This document shows positions 1-8,698 of a stretch of DNA of 51,544 bases, piece after piece. How positions within the stretch are numbered: the stretch's first letter is position 1; the number at the start of each line of letters is the position of its first letter. The notes beneath the pieces are model-generated. The model did not search any database, was not told where the DNA came from, and saw only the letters and a program-made list of their open reading frames with translations. The stretch is from Desulfopila aestuarii DSM 18488 (lineage in GTDB: Bacteria > Desulfobacterota > Desulfobulbia > Desulfobulbales > Desulfocapsaceae): assembly GCF_900143695.1 (NCBI RefSeq), contig NZ_FRFE01000035.1, forward strand, positions 1-51,544. The letters run 5' to 3'. Position numbers and translations under genes: made by a program.

Positions 1-219
1 TATGCTGTGTCCCAGGTGGTTGGGTGTATGAAAGGAAAGAGCGCAATCCACATTGCACGAAACTACCTTGGGCAGAAGAAGAACTACAGTGGGATGCACT
101 TTTGGGCACGGGGTTATTTTGTCTCAACTGTCGGCACCGACGAAGAGGTTGTTCGGGCATATATCCGGGAACAAGAAAAAGAAGACCATCGTGTCGAACA
201 GCTATCGCTCTTTAAATAA
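1..219 (+). CDS. tnpA: IS200/IS605-family transposase TnpA, C-terminal part (5' end outside window)
   Basis: The reading frame is open from base 1 and ends at TAA 217-219, so the N-terminal half with the HUH metal site lies outside the window. The visible residues carry the conserved C-terminal signature of Y1 (HUH) single-strand transposases: a 'MKGKSAIHIARNYLG' helix, the 'HFWARGYFVSTVG' strand and 'VVRAYIREQEKED'. The Tyr in RAYI sits where the catalytic tyrosine of this family is found. These enzymes excise and insert IS200-type elements as single-stranded DNA, recognising subterminal hairpins. The element's right end follows directly. Identity is secure from the motifs. Whether the element is intact cannot be judged. 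Confidence 0.9.
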   Translation, partial: YAVSQVVGCMKGKSAIHIARNYLGQKKNYSGMHFWARGYFVSTVGTDEEVVRAYIREQEKEDHRVEQLSLFK

Positions 220-222
220 GCG

Positions 223-304
223 ACCACCCAATGGTGGTCAGTAAATTTGTTTAACATACCGCTTTGAGCGGTCCAAAATCTAAAGCCACCGGCTTTGCCG
301 GTGG
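223..304 (+). repeat. Three consecutive hairpins at the IS200 right end
   Basis: Three perfect inverted repeats lie in a row: ACCACC/GGTGGT (223-228 and 233-238, 4-nt loop), ACCGCT/AGCGGT (258-263 and 267-272, 3-nt loop) and CCACCGGC/GCCGGTGG (286-293 and 297-304, 3-nt loop). In this family TnpA binds a subterminal hairpin near each end; the third one, closest to the predicted tip, is the likely right-end recognition hairpin. The others may act as a transcription terminator for tnpA. Confidence 0.7.
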
Positions 305-437
305 ATACTTACTCCCTCATTGATCCAACCATTTGGCATTTGCCTGATCCAGTGATACACTACTCATGTTTTCAGAGAAGTGCTTTTCGCCGAGCCAAGG
401 AAACCAGTCCAGAAAACATCATCTCAGGGGGAATTTC

Positions 438-731
438 ATGTATGTCAAAGTAATCAGTCGCAGGGTATTCAGGGTTTCGCAGAAGGAGAAGCTGATTCCC
501 TTGTTGAAAAATCTTCAGGAACTGGCTCAAAACAGCCGGGGGTTCATCTCGAGATCGACCTATTCAAGTCTCAACGATCCCGGAGAATATATCGTCATCA
601 GCGAATGGAAGACTGCCGACGACTGGATAGAGTGGATGAGTAACAACGATGTCCAGAAAATCCAGTGGGAGATCGATTCGCTCATTGGCGAAAAGACATT
701 TTTTGATGTGTACCGGCCGGAAGATTTTTAG
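438..731 (+). CDS. Small ABM-fold protein (antibiotic biosynthesis monooxygenase-like), 97 aa
   Basis: The start is placed at ATG 438 because it has a good ribosome site (AGGGGG, 7 bases upstream); an in-frame ATG at 366 would add 24 residues of unlikely sequence. The protein has the single ferredoxin-like ABM pattern: a first strand 'YVKVISRRVF', a helix 'EKLIPLLKNLQELA', then 'GFISRSTYSS', 'EYIVISEWKTADDWIEW' and a C-terminal 'FFDVYRPEDF'. ABM proteins are small dimers that include quinol monooxygenases, heme-degrading enzymes and many of unknown role. No residue here selects one of these, so the function is open. It stands alone between the IS200 end and a structured spacer. Confidence 0.75.
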   Translation: MYVKVISRRVFRVSQKEKLIPLLKNLQELAQNSRGFISRSTYSSLNDPGEYIVISEWKTADDWIEWMSNNDVQKIQWEIDSLIGEKTFFDVYRPEDF

Positions 732-1218
732 GAAACAGATGCGGGATATAATTTTGGTTTTGTATCGCTCGTCAGGGTCGTCCAGTTTCAATTTTTCCAG
801 AGCTATCTGAGTGCGATCCTCCAAGGTCTCCCCTGTTCCATACTCCGCATAGATCCAAAGGGGCGGCATTGACTCTCGCCCGGTACAGCAGAGATTTCTT
901 CTTTTACAGGCCTGTAGCGTCAGCTCTCTGCGTGAGAGCATAACTAGACTCAAGATGTGTCTTGAGTATTCAAAAATTGCCACGTGCCTTGCCTTTGAGA
1001 TAGTACGTGGCAGTAATTTGACGCCCATATTGAAGACCTAACACCTTTTGTGATGATTTTATTATCTTAAACGAAGAGCTCTGGATGGAATGCAGGCTCT
1101 ATTAATTCAGTACTTTTTCCTGTACCCTTATAGGAGATTATTCGTCAGCTCTCGAACCCTGTGGGAACTGTAAAGCCCGTAGGCAGTGATATGGGACATT
1201 TTGTCAGAGGAAAAGCCG
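732..1218. other. Spacer rich in palindromes, no supported gene
   Basis: About 490 bases without a convincing gene. An open frame on the minus strand (1028 down to 564) runs into the ABM gene on the opposite strand and resembles no family I know. Between 905 and 1012 there are four inverted repeats: TACAGGCCTGTA (905-916), GCTCTC/GAGAGC (923-939), ACTCAAGA/TCTTGAGT (948-967) and TGCCACGT/ACGTGGCA (978-1012). The remainder up to the ribosome site of the next gene shows nothing I can name. Confidence 0.5.
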
Positions 1219-2736
1219 ATGAATCGAAAAATACTCCTCGTGTTAGCTATGCTCGGCATTGTATGGCCCTGCATTACCCTGGCAAAGGATACAATTTATT
1301 GGCAGAAGGTTCACTGGCCCCCTTATCAGATCCTGCATGGAGAGGATGCCGGCAAGGGAAGGTTTGATGTCTATATCAACCTGTTCCAGGCGCAGCTTCC
1401 CCAGTATGAGCATCAAAATATCGAGATGAACTGGTCGCGGTTCTGGGAAGATATTAAAGCCGGGAAGCACGTGCTCAACAGCATGGCTATCAAAACCGAT
1501 CAGCGAACCGAAATAGCCGTATTTTCACAAGTCATCTCATTTGCCCTCCCTCATCGCATCATCATGAAACGCTCAACCCTTGAACAGTTGGGTAACCCTG
1601 AGTCAGTTGCATTAGCAGATTTTATCAAAGACAAACGATTCCACGGCATCCTGGAGCCAACGCGCTCCTACTCTGCACAACTCGATGACATTCTGGATAA
1701 GGGCGGTGCTGATGCCAACTTTGACCGGAAAGCCCTGGCCATTGAAAATATTGTGAAAATGATCCTGGCCGGCCGTGTTGACTATACTATTGAATACCCA
1801 GTTGTTGTGGACTATCTGGTGAATACCCAGCAGCTGCAAGGTGAACAATCCCTTGGCAGCGTCCGCATCGCTGAATTGCCCCGGTACATTCCTGCATACA
1901 TTGCCGCCCCGAAAACCCCATGGGGCTTTGCGGTGATTCACGATATCGACACAATGATTGATGGCTTGAAACGCACACCTCAATATCTGGAAATACAAAA
2001 GATGTACCATTCCGACCCAGGAGAACTGGACGAGATCCAGAAAATTTATGATGAGCTGATCCTCGGAGGACACAGGTCTGTAACACTTTCAGGAGAGGAC
2101 GTCCCAATCCATTTAGCAGCAAGAGAGGTACTGCGAGAAGCGTACATGCGCATTGGCTATGACGTGCAATTTCAACATCTTCCAGCAAAAAGATCACTTG
2201 AATTCGCAAACCTTGGCAAGACAGACGGCGATATCGCCCGAATTAAGGGGACGGAAACGGTCTATCCAAACTTGATCGCCGTACCTTCCCCGGTAATACA
2301 GTTTGAAGGCATGGCGTATACAAAATCCGTAACGCGAAAAATCAGCAGCTGGAGCGATCTTAAAGGGTTGAAAATTGGTGTGATTCGAGGCGAACGCTAT
2401 TCAACGATCGGCACAGAAGGCATGAATCCGTTTTTTGCTGAGAATATGCACCACATGTTCAAGCTCCTGGCAGACCGACGCATTGAAATAGCCGTGGCGG
2501 GACGGCGATCAGGACAAATGGTCATTCAGAAATATTTCCCAGACAGTGGCATTCATGCTGTCGGCCAGCCGTTGTATGCCAGACCGCTCTTCCATTTTGT
2601 CCATAAAAGAAACAAAGACCTGGCAGACAAGCTCGATGTCGTCCTTGCGGATATGGCCACGCAAGGGGAAATCGAGACCATTGTCGACCAGGCATTTCAG
2701 AAAATGTTGAGCGACGGACAGGATATGTTCGAATAA
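1219..2736 (+). CDS. Periplasmic protein with two tandem solute-binding (SBP_bac_3-like) domains, 505 aa
   Basis: ATG 1219 is preferred over 1186 because it has a ribosome site (AGAGGAAAA) and starts a clean Sec signal peptide (MNRKILLVLAMLGIVW... ending TLA-KD). The first half, about residues 25-283, looks like a type-3 solute-binding domain ('IYWQKVHWPPYQI', 'AVFSQVISFALPHRI'). The second, about 284-490, is another ('LREAYMRIGYDVQFQHLPAKRSLEFA', 'GLKIGVIRGERYS'). No transmembrane anchor is seen, so it should be free in the periplasm. The neighbour 25 bases downstream is a membrane histidine kinase and no ABC permease is nearby, so a ligand-sensing role for that kinase is more likely than transport. 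The ligand is unknown. Confidence 0.8.
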   Translation: MNRKILLVLAMLGIVWPCITLAKDTIYWQKVHWPPYQILHGEDAGKGRFDVYINLFQAQLPQYEHQNIEMNWSRFWEDIKAGKHVLNSMAIKTDQRTEIAVFSQVISFALPHRIIMKRSTLEQLGNPESVALADFIKDKRFHGILEPTRSYSAQLDDILDKGGADANFDRKALAIENIVKMILAGRVDYTIEYPVVVDYLVNTQQLQGEQSLGSVRIAELPRYIPAYIAAPKTPWGFAVIHDIDTMIDGLKRTPQYLEIQKMYHSDPGELDEIQKIYDELILGGHRSVTLSGEDVPIHLAAREVLREAYMRIGYDVQFQHLPAKRSLEFANLGKTDGDIARIKGTETVYPNLIAVPSPVIQFEGMAYTKSVTRKISSWSDLKGLKIGVIRGERYSTIGTEGMNPFFAENMHHMFKLLADRRIEIAVAGRRSGQMVIQKYFPDSGIHAVGQPLYARPLFHFVHKRNKDLADKLDVVLADMATQGEIETIVDQAFQKMLSDGQDMFE

Positions 2737-2761
2737 TTTTCCTGGCCCCAAGGGGAGCCTC

Positions 2762-5026
2762 GTGCGTTTATTGCCCAAACCAAGAAGCATTCGACAGCGT
2801 TTTACCTACAACCTCGCCGCAGTGGTTGGGGGAACTTTTGTCATTTTATCCGTCATATTTATTGCTTACACTAGCAGGTCTCTTGAGAAAGATCTGCAAT
2901 TGCAGCTCAATAGCCTGTCGCGGCTGGCGGTCAATGGGCTTTCCAGCGCCTTGTGGCAATATAACCATGAGTATATCGATGATTATCTCGACTCCCTGTT
3001 TCATTATGAAGGTGTCGTCTTTGCAAGTGTCTATGCAGAAAATCAATTGGTAAAGCAAAAGGCAAGAAGAGGTTTAGAAGAAAAGGGTTTCGATTATTTC
3101 ACATCATCCAGCTCGTTTCTCACACAACAGGCGGATATTTTGTACCAGGGGCTTGTGATCGGAAAACTCCATCTTGCTCTATCCCGTGAAGGTGTTAAGC
3201 GTATTGTGATGCAAAGCAGTGGCATCGCTATTCTTGTCCTTTCCTTTATCATTTCAGGAATATTTGCCACCATGTTTGTTCTGTCCAGGAAGTATCTGTT
3301 TCAGCCCCTGGCACGCCTGGAGAGTTCGGCGCGATCAATCTCAATGGGGCGCCTCGACACGGAAATTGATACCAGCAGTGAAGATGAGATTGGAAATTTG
3401 GCACGTGTTCTTGACCGGATGATCAAGGAATTGACGACGACCATGGCGTCACGCGACGAGCTCGAAGCTGAAGTGATTGAGCGAAAGAAAATGGAAGGTT
3501 TGCTCAGAAACAGGGAGCAGCTCTTAAACGAGATGGGGAGAATTGCGAGGATCGGCGGCTGGGAGCATGATCTCATTGGGCGGCGCACTGTCTGGACAGA
3601 AGAAATATATCGCATCATGGAATTGGATGAAGACTCCACCTCTTCACCTAATGAGCATTTGGACTATTACCCGCCAAAAGACCGTGAGGTGCTTCAGCAG
3701 GCATACCAGCGAGCCATTGAAACCGGAGAACCGTTTGATCTTGAATTGCAATGCAACACAGCCAAGGAGCAACTTTTCTGGGCACGTATAATCGGGCATC
3801 CCGAGTTTCTGCATAATCGGTGCGTTCGAGTCAAAGGGACGTTTCAGGACATCACCGATCGAAAGCAACTCGAGATTACTCTTCGGCAAGCGCAAAAAAT
3901 GGAATCGATCGGAACTCTTGCTGGCGGTATTGCCCACGATTTCAACAATATTCTTGCGGCTGTTCTGGGTTACGCAGAATTGATAAAGCTGGATTGCGAA
4001 CCAGGGTCGCCTATGAAACAGCATATCGACAGGGTTGTCGAGGCAGGCCAAAGAGCTAAAGAGCTGGTCAAGCAGATTCTTGCCTTTAGCCGCCAGACAG
4101 AGACCGAGGAGAGTGTTCTGCAACCGGCTGTGATTATAAATGAAGCGGTGAAAATGCTTCGATCATCACTTCCCACTACAATTGACATTCAGTTTGATAT
4201 CACCCCGGAGGTAGGGCAGGTTGTAGCTGATCCCACCAAGATTCATCAAATATTGACCAATCTCTGCACCAATGCCTTCCACGCCATGGAAGCAACAGGA
4301 GGGACGCTGACCATTTCGCTGAAAAACAAAGAGCTCTCCGTATCAGATATGATTGGTTATCCGCAGGTACATCCTGGGCATTTTGTCCAGATTTCAGTTA
4401 GTGATACAGGCATTGGTATTGCCCCGGAAATCATGGATAAAATTTTCGATCCGTATTTCACCACGAAAGAAGTTGGCAAAGGGACAGGATTGGGCCTGGC
4501 CATTACCCATGGAATAGTACAACGCGCGGGTGGGTTTATCTCCTGTAAAAGTATTCCCGGTGAGGGGACGACTTTTCATGTTTATCTGCCTATCCATGAA
4601 GATGAGCGCTTACCTGAGGCTGAAAAAGAATCTGCAGACCTCATCCAGGGCGGTCATGAACGTATATTTTTTATTGACGATGAGCAGGTCTTGGCTGAAT
4701 TGGGAAAAAACATGCTGGAGAGGCTTGGCTATACGGTAACAATAGAGACAAGCAGCACTGATGCCTTGGAAACCATACGCAAGCAGCCTGATCAGTTCGA
4801 CCTGATCATAACCGATCAGACTATGCCAGGTATGACCGGAAGTGATCTTGCACGTCGCATATTACAGATACGGCCTGCAATGCCCATAATCATCTGCACA
4901 GGTTTCAGCAGCCAGATCACAGAGGAAAAATCGAAAATGATAGGGATCAAAGGATTTGCGATGAAGCCGCTGGCGACAAAAGACATTGCCAGCCTCATCA
5001 GGAGAGTACTTGATGAGAAAAACTGA
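2762..5026 (+). CDS. Membrane hybrid histidine kinase (HAMP-PAS-HisKA-HATPase-REC), 754 aa
   Basis: It starts at GTG 2762 behind AGGGGAG. A transmembrane helix at about 17-37, a periplasmic region of about 110 residues and a second helix at about 153-174 are followed by a HAMP linker ('FQPLARLESSARSISMGRLD'), a PAS region (about 250-372, ending 'VKGTFQDITDRKQ'), an H-box 'GTLAGGIAHDFNNIL' with phospho-acceptor His392, ATP-binding motifs (TNLCTNAF, DTGIGI, GTGLGLAI) and a C-terminal receiver with Asp685 in 'LIITDQTMPGMTG'. It therefore autophosphorylates and passes phosphate to its own receiver. There is no HPt or output domain, so a separate partner must act downstream. Being 25 bases behind the double binding-domain protein, it probably reads that protein's ligand. 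Confidence 0.92.
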   Translation: MRLLPKPRSIRQRFTYNLAAVVGGTFVILSVIFIAYTSRSLEKDLQLQLNSLSRLAVNGLSSALWQYNHEYIDDYLDSLFHYEGVVFASVYAENQLVKQKARRGLEEKGFDYFTSSSSFLTQQADILYQGLVIGKLHLALSREGVKRIVMQSSGIAILVLSFIISGIFATMFVLSRKYLFQPLARLESSARSISMGRLDTEIDTSSEDEIGNLARVLDRMIKELTTTMASRDELEAEVIERKKMEGLLRNREQLLNEMGRIARIGGWEHDLIGRRTVWTEEIYRIMELDEDSTSSPNEHLDYYPPKDREVLQQAYQRAIETGEPFDLELQCNTAKEQLFWARIIGHPEFLHNRCVRVKGTFQDITDRKQLEITLRQAQKMESIGTLAGGIAHDFNNILAAVLGYAELIKLDCEPGSPMKQHIDRVVEAGQRAKELVKQILAFSRQTETEESVLQPAVIINEAVKMLRSSLPTTIDIQFDITPEVGQVVADPTKIHQILTNLCTNAFHAMEATGGTLTISLKNKELSVSDMIGYPQVHPGHFVQISVSDTGIGIAPEIMDKIFDPYFTTKEVGKGTGLGLAITHGIVQRAGGFISCKSIPGEGTTFHVYLPIHEDERLPEAEKESADLIQGGHERIFFIDDEQVLAELGKNMLERLGYTVTIETSSTDALETIRKQPDQFDLIITDQTMPGMTGSDLARRILQIRPAMPIIICTGFSSQITEEKSKMIGIKGFAMKPLATKDIASLIRRVLDEKN

Positions 5027-5069
5027 TCTCAATTGCCCATAAAAATGGCATCTTTGATGTATTTCCCTC

Positions 5070-5237
5070 ATGTTTGTTCATCTACGTTCCTTTCCAGGCG
5101 TAGAAACTCTTCTCGAAGATTTGGCCGGGAGTGTTGCAGATGTGATAGCCCATCTACCTGATTTAGGGCAGGAAATTTCAACAAAGTATAAAAAACCTCA
5201 CTTCGCCTGGCTAACCATTTGGAATATATCGGACTAA
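5070..5237 (+). CDS. Possible small protein of 55 aa, or gene remnant
   Basis: ATG 5070 to TAA 5235-5237. The composition looks protein-like: an amphipathic run 'VETLLEDLAGSVADVIAHL', then 'LGQEISTKYKKPHFAWLTIW'. There is no clear ribosome site before it (TGATGTATTTCCCTC), and an upstream in-frame stop lies at 5055. It may be a remnant of a longer gene that lost its start. I recognise no family. Confidence 0.25.
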   Translation: MFVHLRSFPGVETLLEDLAGSVADVIAHLPDLGQEISTKYKKPHFAWLTIWNISD

Positions 5238-5364
5238 ACCATACGTGTATTAGGCGGCAGCATATGCGGTAGAGATACTGATATTTGTATAGTGCTGCTT
5301 CTTCAACGAATTGGTTTCGGATATTCATGTGATCCGGTATAAACGCAATTGATGCGTGAAAATA

Positions 5365-5393
5365 TTGAAAATCATTAGATAACACGATAAATA
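5365..5393 (+). promoter_or_regulatory. Possible sigma70-type promoter of the nucleoside operon
   Basis: TTGAAA at 5365-5370, a 17-base spacer, then TAAATA at 5388-5393. The spacing is ideal but the -10 match is modest. It is the best candidate in the 260 bases before the operon. No DeoR- or CytR-like operator could be recognised. Confidence 0.3.
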
Positions 5394-5497
5394 TGACAGG
5401 TAGAAACAGCATCAGCCAGGCGGAGATTCAGTTTCATTTCGGGAAAACGTAGAAGAGATGTTGTGTATCCCCGAAAGAAATATAAAAAAAGGGAAAC

Positions 5498-6802
5498 ATG
5501 CACTTCGTCGATCTTATTCTTAAAAAACGCAACGGTGGACGTCTATCGGAGGACGAGATACGTTTTTTTGTTTCCGGTTATGTCGAGGGGCGTATCCCTG
5601 ATTATCAGGCGGCCGCTATGCTGATGGCCATCTGGTTTCAGAAAATGGACGAGCGGGAGACCGCGGATCTGACCTTTGCCATGCGGGACTCCGGAGATAC
5701 GATTGATCTTTCGGCCATCGCGGGCACCATTGCTGACAAGCATTCCACCGGTGGTGTTGCCGATACCACAACACTGATAACTGCCCCTGTTGTCGCTGCC
5801 TGCGGTTTGAAGGTGGCGAAAATGTCCGGTCGGGGCCTCGGTCATACGGGGGGTACCCTCGACAAACTTGATTCGATTCCCGGTTTTTCCACTGAAATAG
5901 AGATGGACCGGTTTCGGCACATTGTCGCTGATTGCGGCCTGTCGATCATCGGCCAGACCAGCGCATTGGTCCCGGCTGACAAAATGCTCTACGCGCTTCG
6001 CGATACTACCGGCACGATTGACAATATTTCGCTTATCTCCGCTTCCATCATGAGTAAAAAACTGGCAAGCGGCAGCGACACAATTGTCCTTGATGTCAAG
6101 ATGGGTAACGGCGCCTTTATGAAGACCAAAAATGACGCCGAATGTCTGGCGCGGGCCATGGTCTCTATCGGCAGGACGGCGGGAAAAAAAGTAGAGGCCT
6201 TGGTCAGCGATATGAATCAGCCGCTGGGCAATGCGGTGGGGAACAGCCTCGAAGTTGTGGAGGCGATCGAGGTCCTGAGCGGAAAATACCGGGGTGATCT
6301 GTGCGAGGTGTCACTTACCCTTGCGGCCCGCATGCTCCTGCTCTCGGATATGGCAGAAGATGAACAGGCGGCGAGGCAGATGGCAGAGGATGCCCTCGGC
6401 TCCGGGCGCGCCCTGGACACACTGGCCGCTATGATAACCGCGCAGGGAGGCGATGCGGGTGTCTGTGCCAATACGTCATTGCTTCCCCGCGCCGCCTCAA
6501 TGGTATCTGTGACGTCTCCGAAATCAGGTTATATCCGTGAGATTGCTACAGGCGAGATTGGCATGGCGGCACTCTTGCTCGGAGCCGGGCGGGCCACCAA
6601 GGCGGATACCATCGATCTTACTGTCGGCATCTGGCTGAAAAAACGGCTCGGCGATTATGTCAATGAGGGCGAGGAACTCGCCATCTTTCATGTAAACGAT
6701 ACTACAAAGCTTGAAGAGGCACGAAGTCGCTTTATAGGCGCGCTGGTGCTGGGCGATAAACCACCGGTTAAAAGACCGCTTATCCATGCCGTCATATCCT
6801 GA
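5498..6802 (+). CDS. deoA: Pyrimidine-nucleoside / thymidine phosphorylase, 434 aa
   Basis: Catalyses phosphorolysis of thymidine, deoxyuridine and probably uridine to the base plus (deoxy)ribose-1-phosphate in the cytosol. Length and order match the family: N-terminal helical domain 'MHFVDLILKKRNGGRLSEDEI', phosphate-binding 'DKHSTGG' (Lys81, His82, Ser83), signature 'KMSGRGLGHTGGTLDKLDSI', 'DVKMGNGAFM', and a C-terminal alpha/beta lobe with the 'GDYVNEGEEL' turn typical of this family. The 'GVADTTTL' after the phosphate loop resembles the broad-specificity Pdp type, so uridine use is plausible. It is the first gene of the operon and lies 16 bases before deoC, which receives its product after DeoB acts. 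Confidence 0.95.
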   Translation: MHFVDLILKKRNGGRLSEDEIRFFVSGYVEGRIPDYQAAAMLMAIWFQKMDERETADLTFAMRDSGDTIDLSAIAGTIADKHSTGGVADTTTLITAPVVAACGLKVAKMSGRGLGHTGGTLDKLDSIPGFSTEIEMDRFRHIVADCGLSIIGQTSALVPADKMLYALRDTTGTIDNISLISASIMSKKLASGSDTIVLDVKMGNGAFMKTKNDAECLARAMVSIGRTAGKKVEALVSDMNQPLGNAVGNSLEVVEAIEVLSGKYRGDLCEVSLTLAARMLLLSDMAEDEQAARQMAEDALGSGRALDTLAAMITAQGGDAGVCANTSLLPRAASMVSVTSPKSGYIREIATGEIGMAALLLGAGRATKADTIDLTVGIWLKKRLGDYVNEGEELAIFHVNDTTKLEEARSRFIGALVLGDKPPVKRPLIHAVIS

Positions 6803-6818
6803 ATAATAAGGAGCAACC

Positions 6819-7490
6819 ATGCAGGCAACACAACTCGCCGGCTATTTCGACCATACCCTACTCAAACCCGCCGTCAGCTCCGAAGAAGTGCAAAAGCTTT
6901 GCGAAGAGGCCATCGAATATGGGTTCTACAGTGTCTGCGTCAACCCGATTCACGTTCAACTTGTAAAGAGTATGCTGACGGCGACGCCGGTAAAGGTCTG
7001 TTCGGTGGTGGGCTTTCCGCTTGGGGCGAATACCAGTGAAATTAAGGCACAGGAGACCGCCAGGGCGGTGGCGGACGGCGCCGATGAAATTGACATGGTC
7101 ATCAATGTCGGCGCCTTGAAAGAGGGGGGCTTCGGGCAGGTGGTACATGATATCGAAGGGGTTGTCGCCGCTGCCGGGGGGCGGGTTGTCAAAGTGATCA
7201 TCGAGACCTGCCTCTTAACGGAAGAAGACAAGGTTACGGCTTGCAAGTTGGCGCAGGCGGCTGGTGCACATTTTGTCAAAACTTCCACCGGTTTCGCCGG
7301 AGGAGGTGCCACCGAGGAAGATGTGGCCCTGATCCGTAGAACGGTGGGGGAATCGATGCAGGTGAAGGCCTCGGGCGGGATCAAAACGCTTAATGATGCG
7401 AAAAGGATGATTGCTGCGGGAGCTGACCGGTTGGGGGCAAGTGCCGGGGTGTCCATTCTGAAGGAATTGCTGAGCGTCACAGGATCATGA
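6819..7490 (+). CDS. deoC: Deoxyribose-phosphate aldolase, 223 aa
   Basis: Cleaves 2-deoxyribose-5-phosphate to glyceraldehyde-3-phosphate and acetaldehyde, the last step of deoxynucleoside catabolism. It is a class I (Schiff-base) TIM-barrel aldolase. The Schiff-base lysine is Lys154 in 'HFVKTSTGF', the second active-site lysine is Lys183 in 'VKASGGIK', and the catalytic aspartate region is 'GADEIDMVINVGAL'. The length is typical of the short bacterial form. A GGAG ribosome site precedes ATG 6819. Its stop overlaps the start of deoB by 4 bases (ATGA at 7487-7490), indicating translational coupling. Confidence 0.97.
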   Translation: MQATQLAGYFDHTLLKPAVSSEEVQKLCEEAIEYGFYSVCVNPIHVQLVKSMLTATPVKVCSVVGFPLGANTSEIKAQETARAVADGADEIDMVINVGALKEGGFGQVVHDIEGVVAAAGGRVVKVIIETCLLTEEDKVTACKLAQAAGAHFVKTSTGFAGGGATEEDVALIRRTVGESMQVKASGGIKTLNDAKRMIAAGADRLGASAGVSILKELLSVTGS

Positions 7491-8698
7491 GGGCGGTCCT
7501 GCTGGTCATAGACAGTTTCGGTATCGGTGCCCAGCCAGATGCCGCCGAATATGGCGACAGCGGGGCCAATACTGCCTTACATATTTGTGAAGCATCGCCC
7601 GAAGTGAATTGGCCCAATTTAAGAAAAATGGGGCTTGGAAATTGTGCCGGCCTGCTCGGACACATCCTGCCAGGCTGCGAGCCCGTTGAGCAGCCTAAAG
7701 CCAGTTTTGGGGCGTTGGCGGAAGCCTCAAGGGGCAAGGATACCATCACCGGACACTGGGAACTGGCGGGGGTGAAGCTGGATCCGCCTTTTCAGACCTT
7801 TCCTCTCAGCTATCCATCCTTTCCTGCCGAATTGCTCGACCGGCTGAGCTCCAGATGCGGCCATGCCATACTCGGTAACCGGGGCGGCTCGGGGACCACC
7901 ATCATAGAGGAGCTGGGGCCCCGCCATCTGGCCGGTGAAGGTATTATCGTCTACACCTCGGCCGATTCCGTTTTGCAGATTGCTGCCCATGATGCTGTGG
8001 TACCTGTCGCTGAACTCCATGCCATTTGCGTAATTGCCAGAGAACTCGCCGATCCTTACCGGATCGGCAGGGTCATCGCCCGACCCTTTACCGGCCAACC
8101 AGGCAGTTTCACCCGCACGGCCGCAAGAAGGGACTTTTCCATGCAGCCGCCAACCAGAACTGTTTTAGAGCTGCTTTTTGACAATGGTGTTGAAACGGTC
8201 GCCATAGGCAAGATCGGAGACATCTTTTCGGAGCAGGGGATTCGCGTCAGTCATCATGATCGTGGCAATGTTGCCTGTCTTGACCGCCTGCAGTCAGTGC
8301 TTGCTGCTTCCTGTCAATGCGATCAGTTTATCTTCGTCAACCTGATCGATACCGATATGCTCTATGGTCACCGGCGGGATATCCGTGGCTATCACGATTC
8401 CGTTGCCTCGATTGATTCACGATTACCGGAGATCCTGAGTCTGTTGGCCGACGATGATCTTCTGCTGATCAGCGCCGATCATGGCTGCGACCCAGGATTT
8501 CCTGGAACGGATCATACCCGGGAGTATGTGCCGTTGCTGGCGTTTTGCCGCAAATTCAAACCAACCAATCTTGGTGTACGAAAAAGTTTAACCGATGTGG
8601 CCGAGAGTGTTGCCCGATTCTTCGGGCTTGCCTCTCCGGCAATGGGGACGTCGTTTGTAAAGTCCGATAATAATCAAGAACAAGGAGAGAGCTCATGA
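7487..8698 (+). CDS. deoB: Phosphopentomutase, 403 aa
   Basis: Interconverts (deoxy)ribose-1-phosphate and (deoxy)ribose-5-phosphate, linking the two phosphorylases of the operon to DeoC and to the pentose phosphate pathway. It is an alkaline-phosphatase-superfamily metalloenzyme: first metal site 'DSFGIGAQPDA', catalytic Thr in 'GKDTITGHWELAG', second site 'DHGCDPGFPGTDHTREYVPLL' (positions about 327-347), and the cap domain between them. Full length for DeoB. It overlaps deoC by 4 bases and its own last codon overlaps the next start (8695-8698), so the three are one translational unit. Confidence 0.97.
   Translation: MRAVLLVIDSFGIGAQPDAAEYGDSGANTALHICEASPEVNWPNLRKMGLGNCAGLLGHILPGCEPVEQPKASFGALAEASRGKDTITGHWELAGVKLDPPFQTFPLSYPSFPAELLDRLSSRCGHAILGNRGGSGTTIIEELGPRHLAGEGIIVYTSADSVLQIAAHDAVVPVAELHAICVIARELADPYRIGRVIARPFTGQPGSFTRTAARRDFSMQPPTRTVLELLFDNGVETVAIGKIGDIFSEQGIRVSHHDRGNVACLDRLQSVLAASCQCDQFIFVNLIDTDMLYGHRRDIRGYHDSVASIDSRLPEILSLLADDDLLLISADHGCDPGFPGTDHTREYVPLLAFCRKFKPTNLGVRKSLTDVAESVARFFGLASPAMGTSFVKSDNNQEQGESS

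Larger units (their letters stand above)
1..310 (+). mobile_element. Right portion of an IS200/IS605-type element
   Basis: The tnpA 3' end is followed by about 90 bases of hairpin-rich DNA typical of the right end of IS200-family elements. No accessory tnpB follows, so this is an IS200-type (tnpA-only) layout as far as can be seen. The exact right cleavage point cannot be fixed from one end; about 305-312 is an estimate based on the last hairpin. Confidence 0.65.
5027..5497. other. Spacer upstream of the nucleoside operon
   Basis: This 470-base stretch contains one short protein-like frame (5070-5237) and a possible promoter (5365-5393), described separately. A minus-strand frame at 5412-5068 has no start site or family resemblance and is not annotated. 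The ribosome site of the following gene is weak (AAAAAGGGAAAC before ATG 5498). I see no terminator for the kinase gene. Confidence 0.4.

Noticed and set aside
564-1028. 154-codon minus-strand frame overlapping the ABM gene
   Set aside because: Half of it is antisense to a convincing gene and the rest shows no family or start site, although its middle part looks mildly protein-like.
5068-5412. 114-codon minus-strand frame upstream of deoA
   Set aside because: No ribosome site, no motif, and it is antisense to the short plus-strand frame that looks more protein-like.
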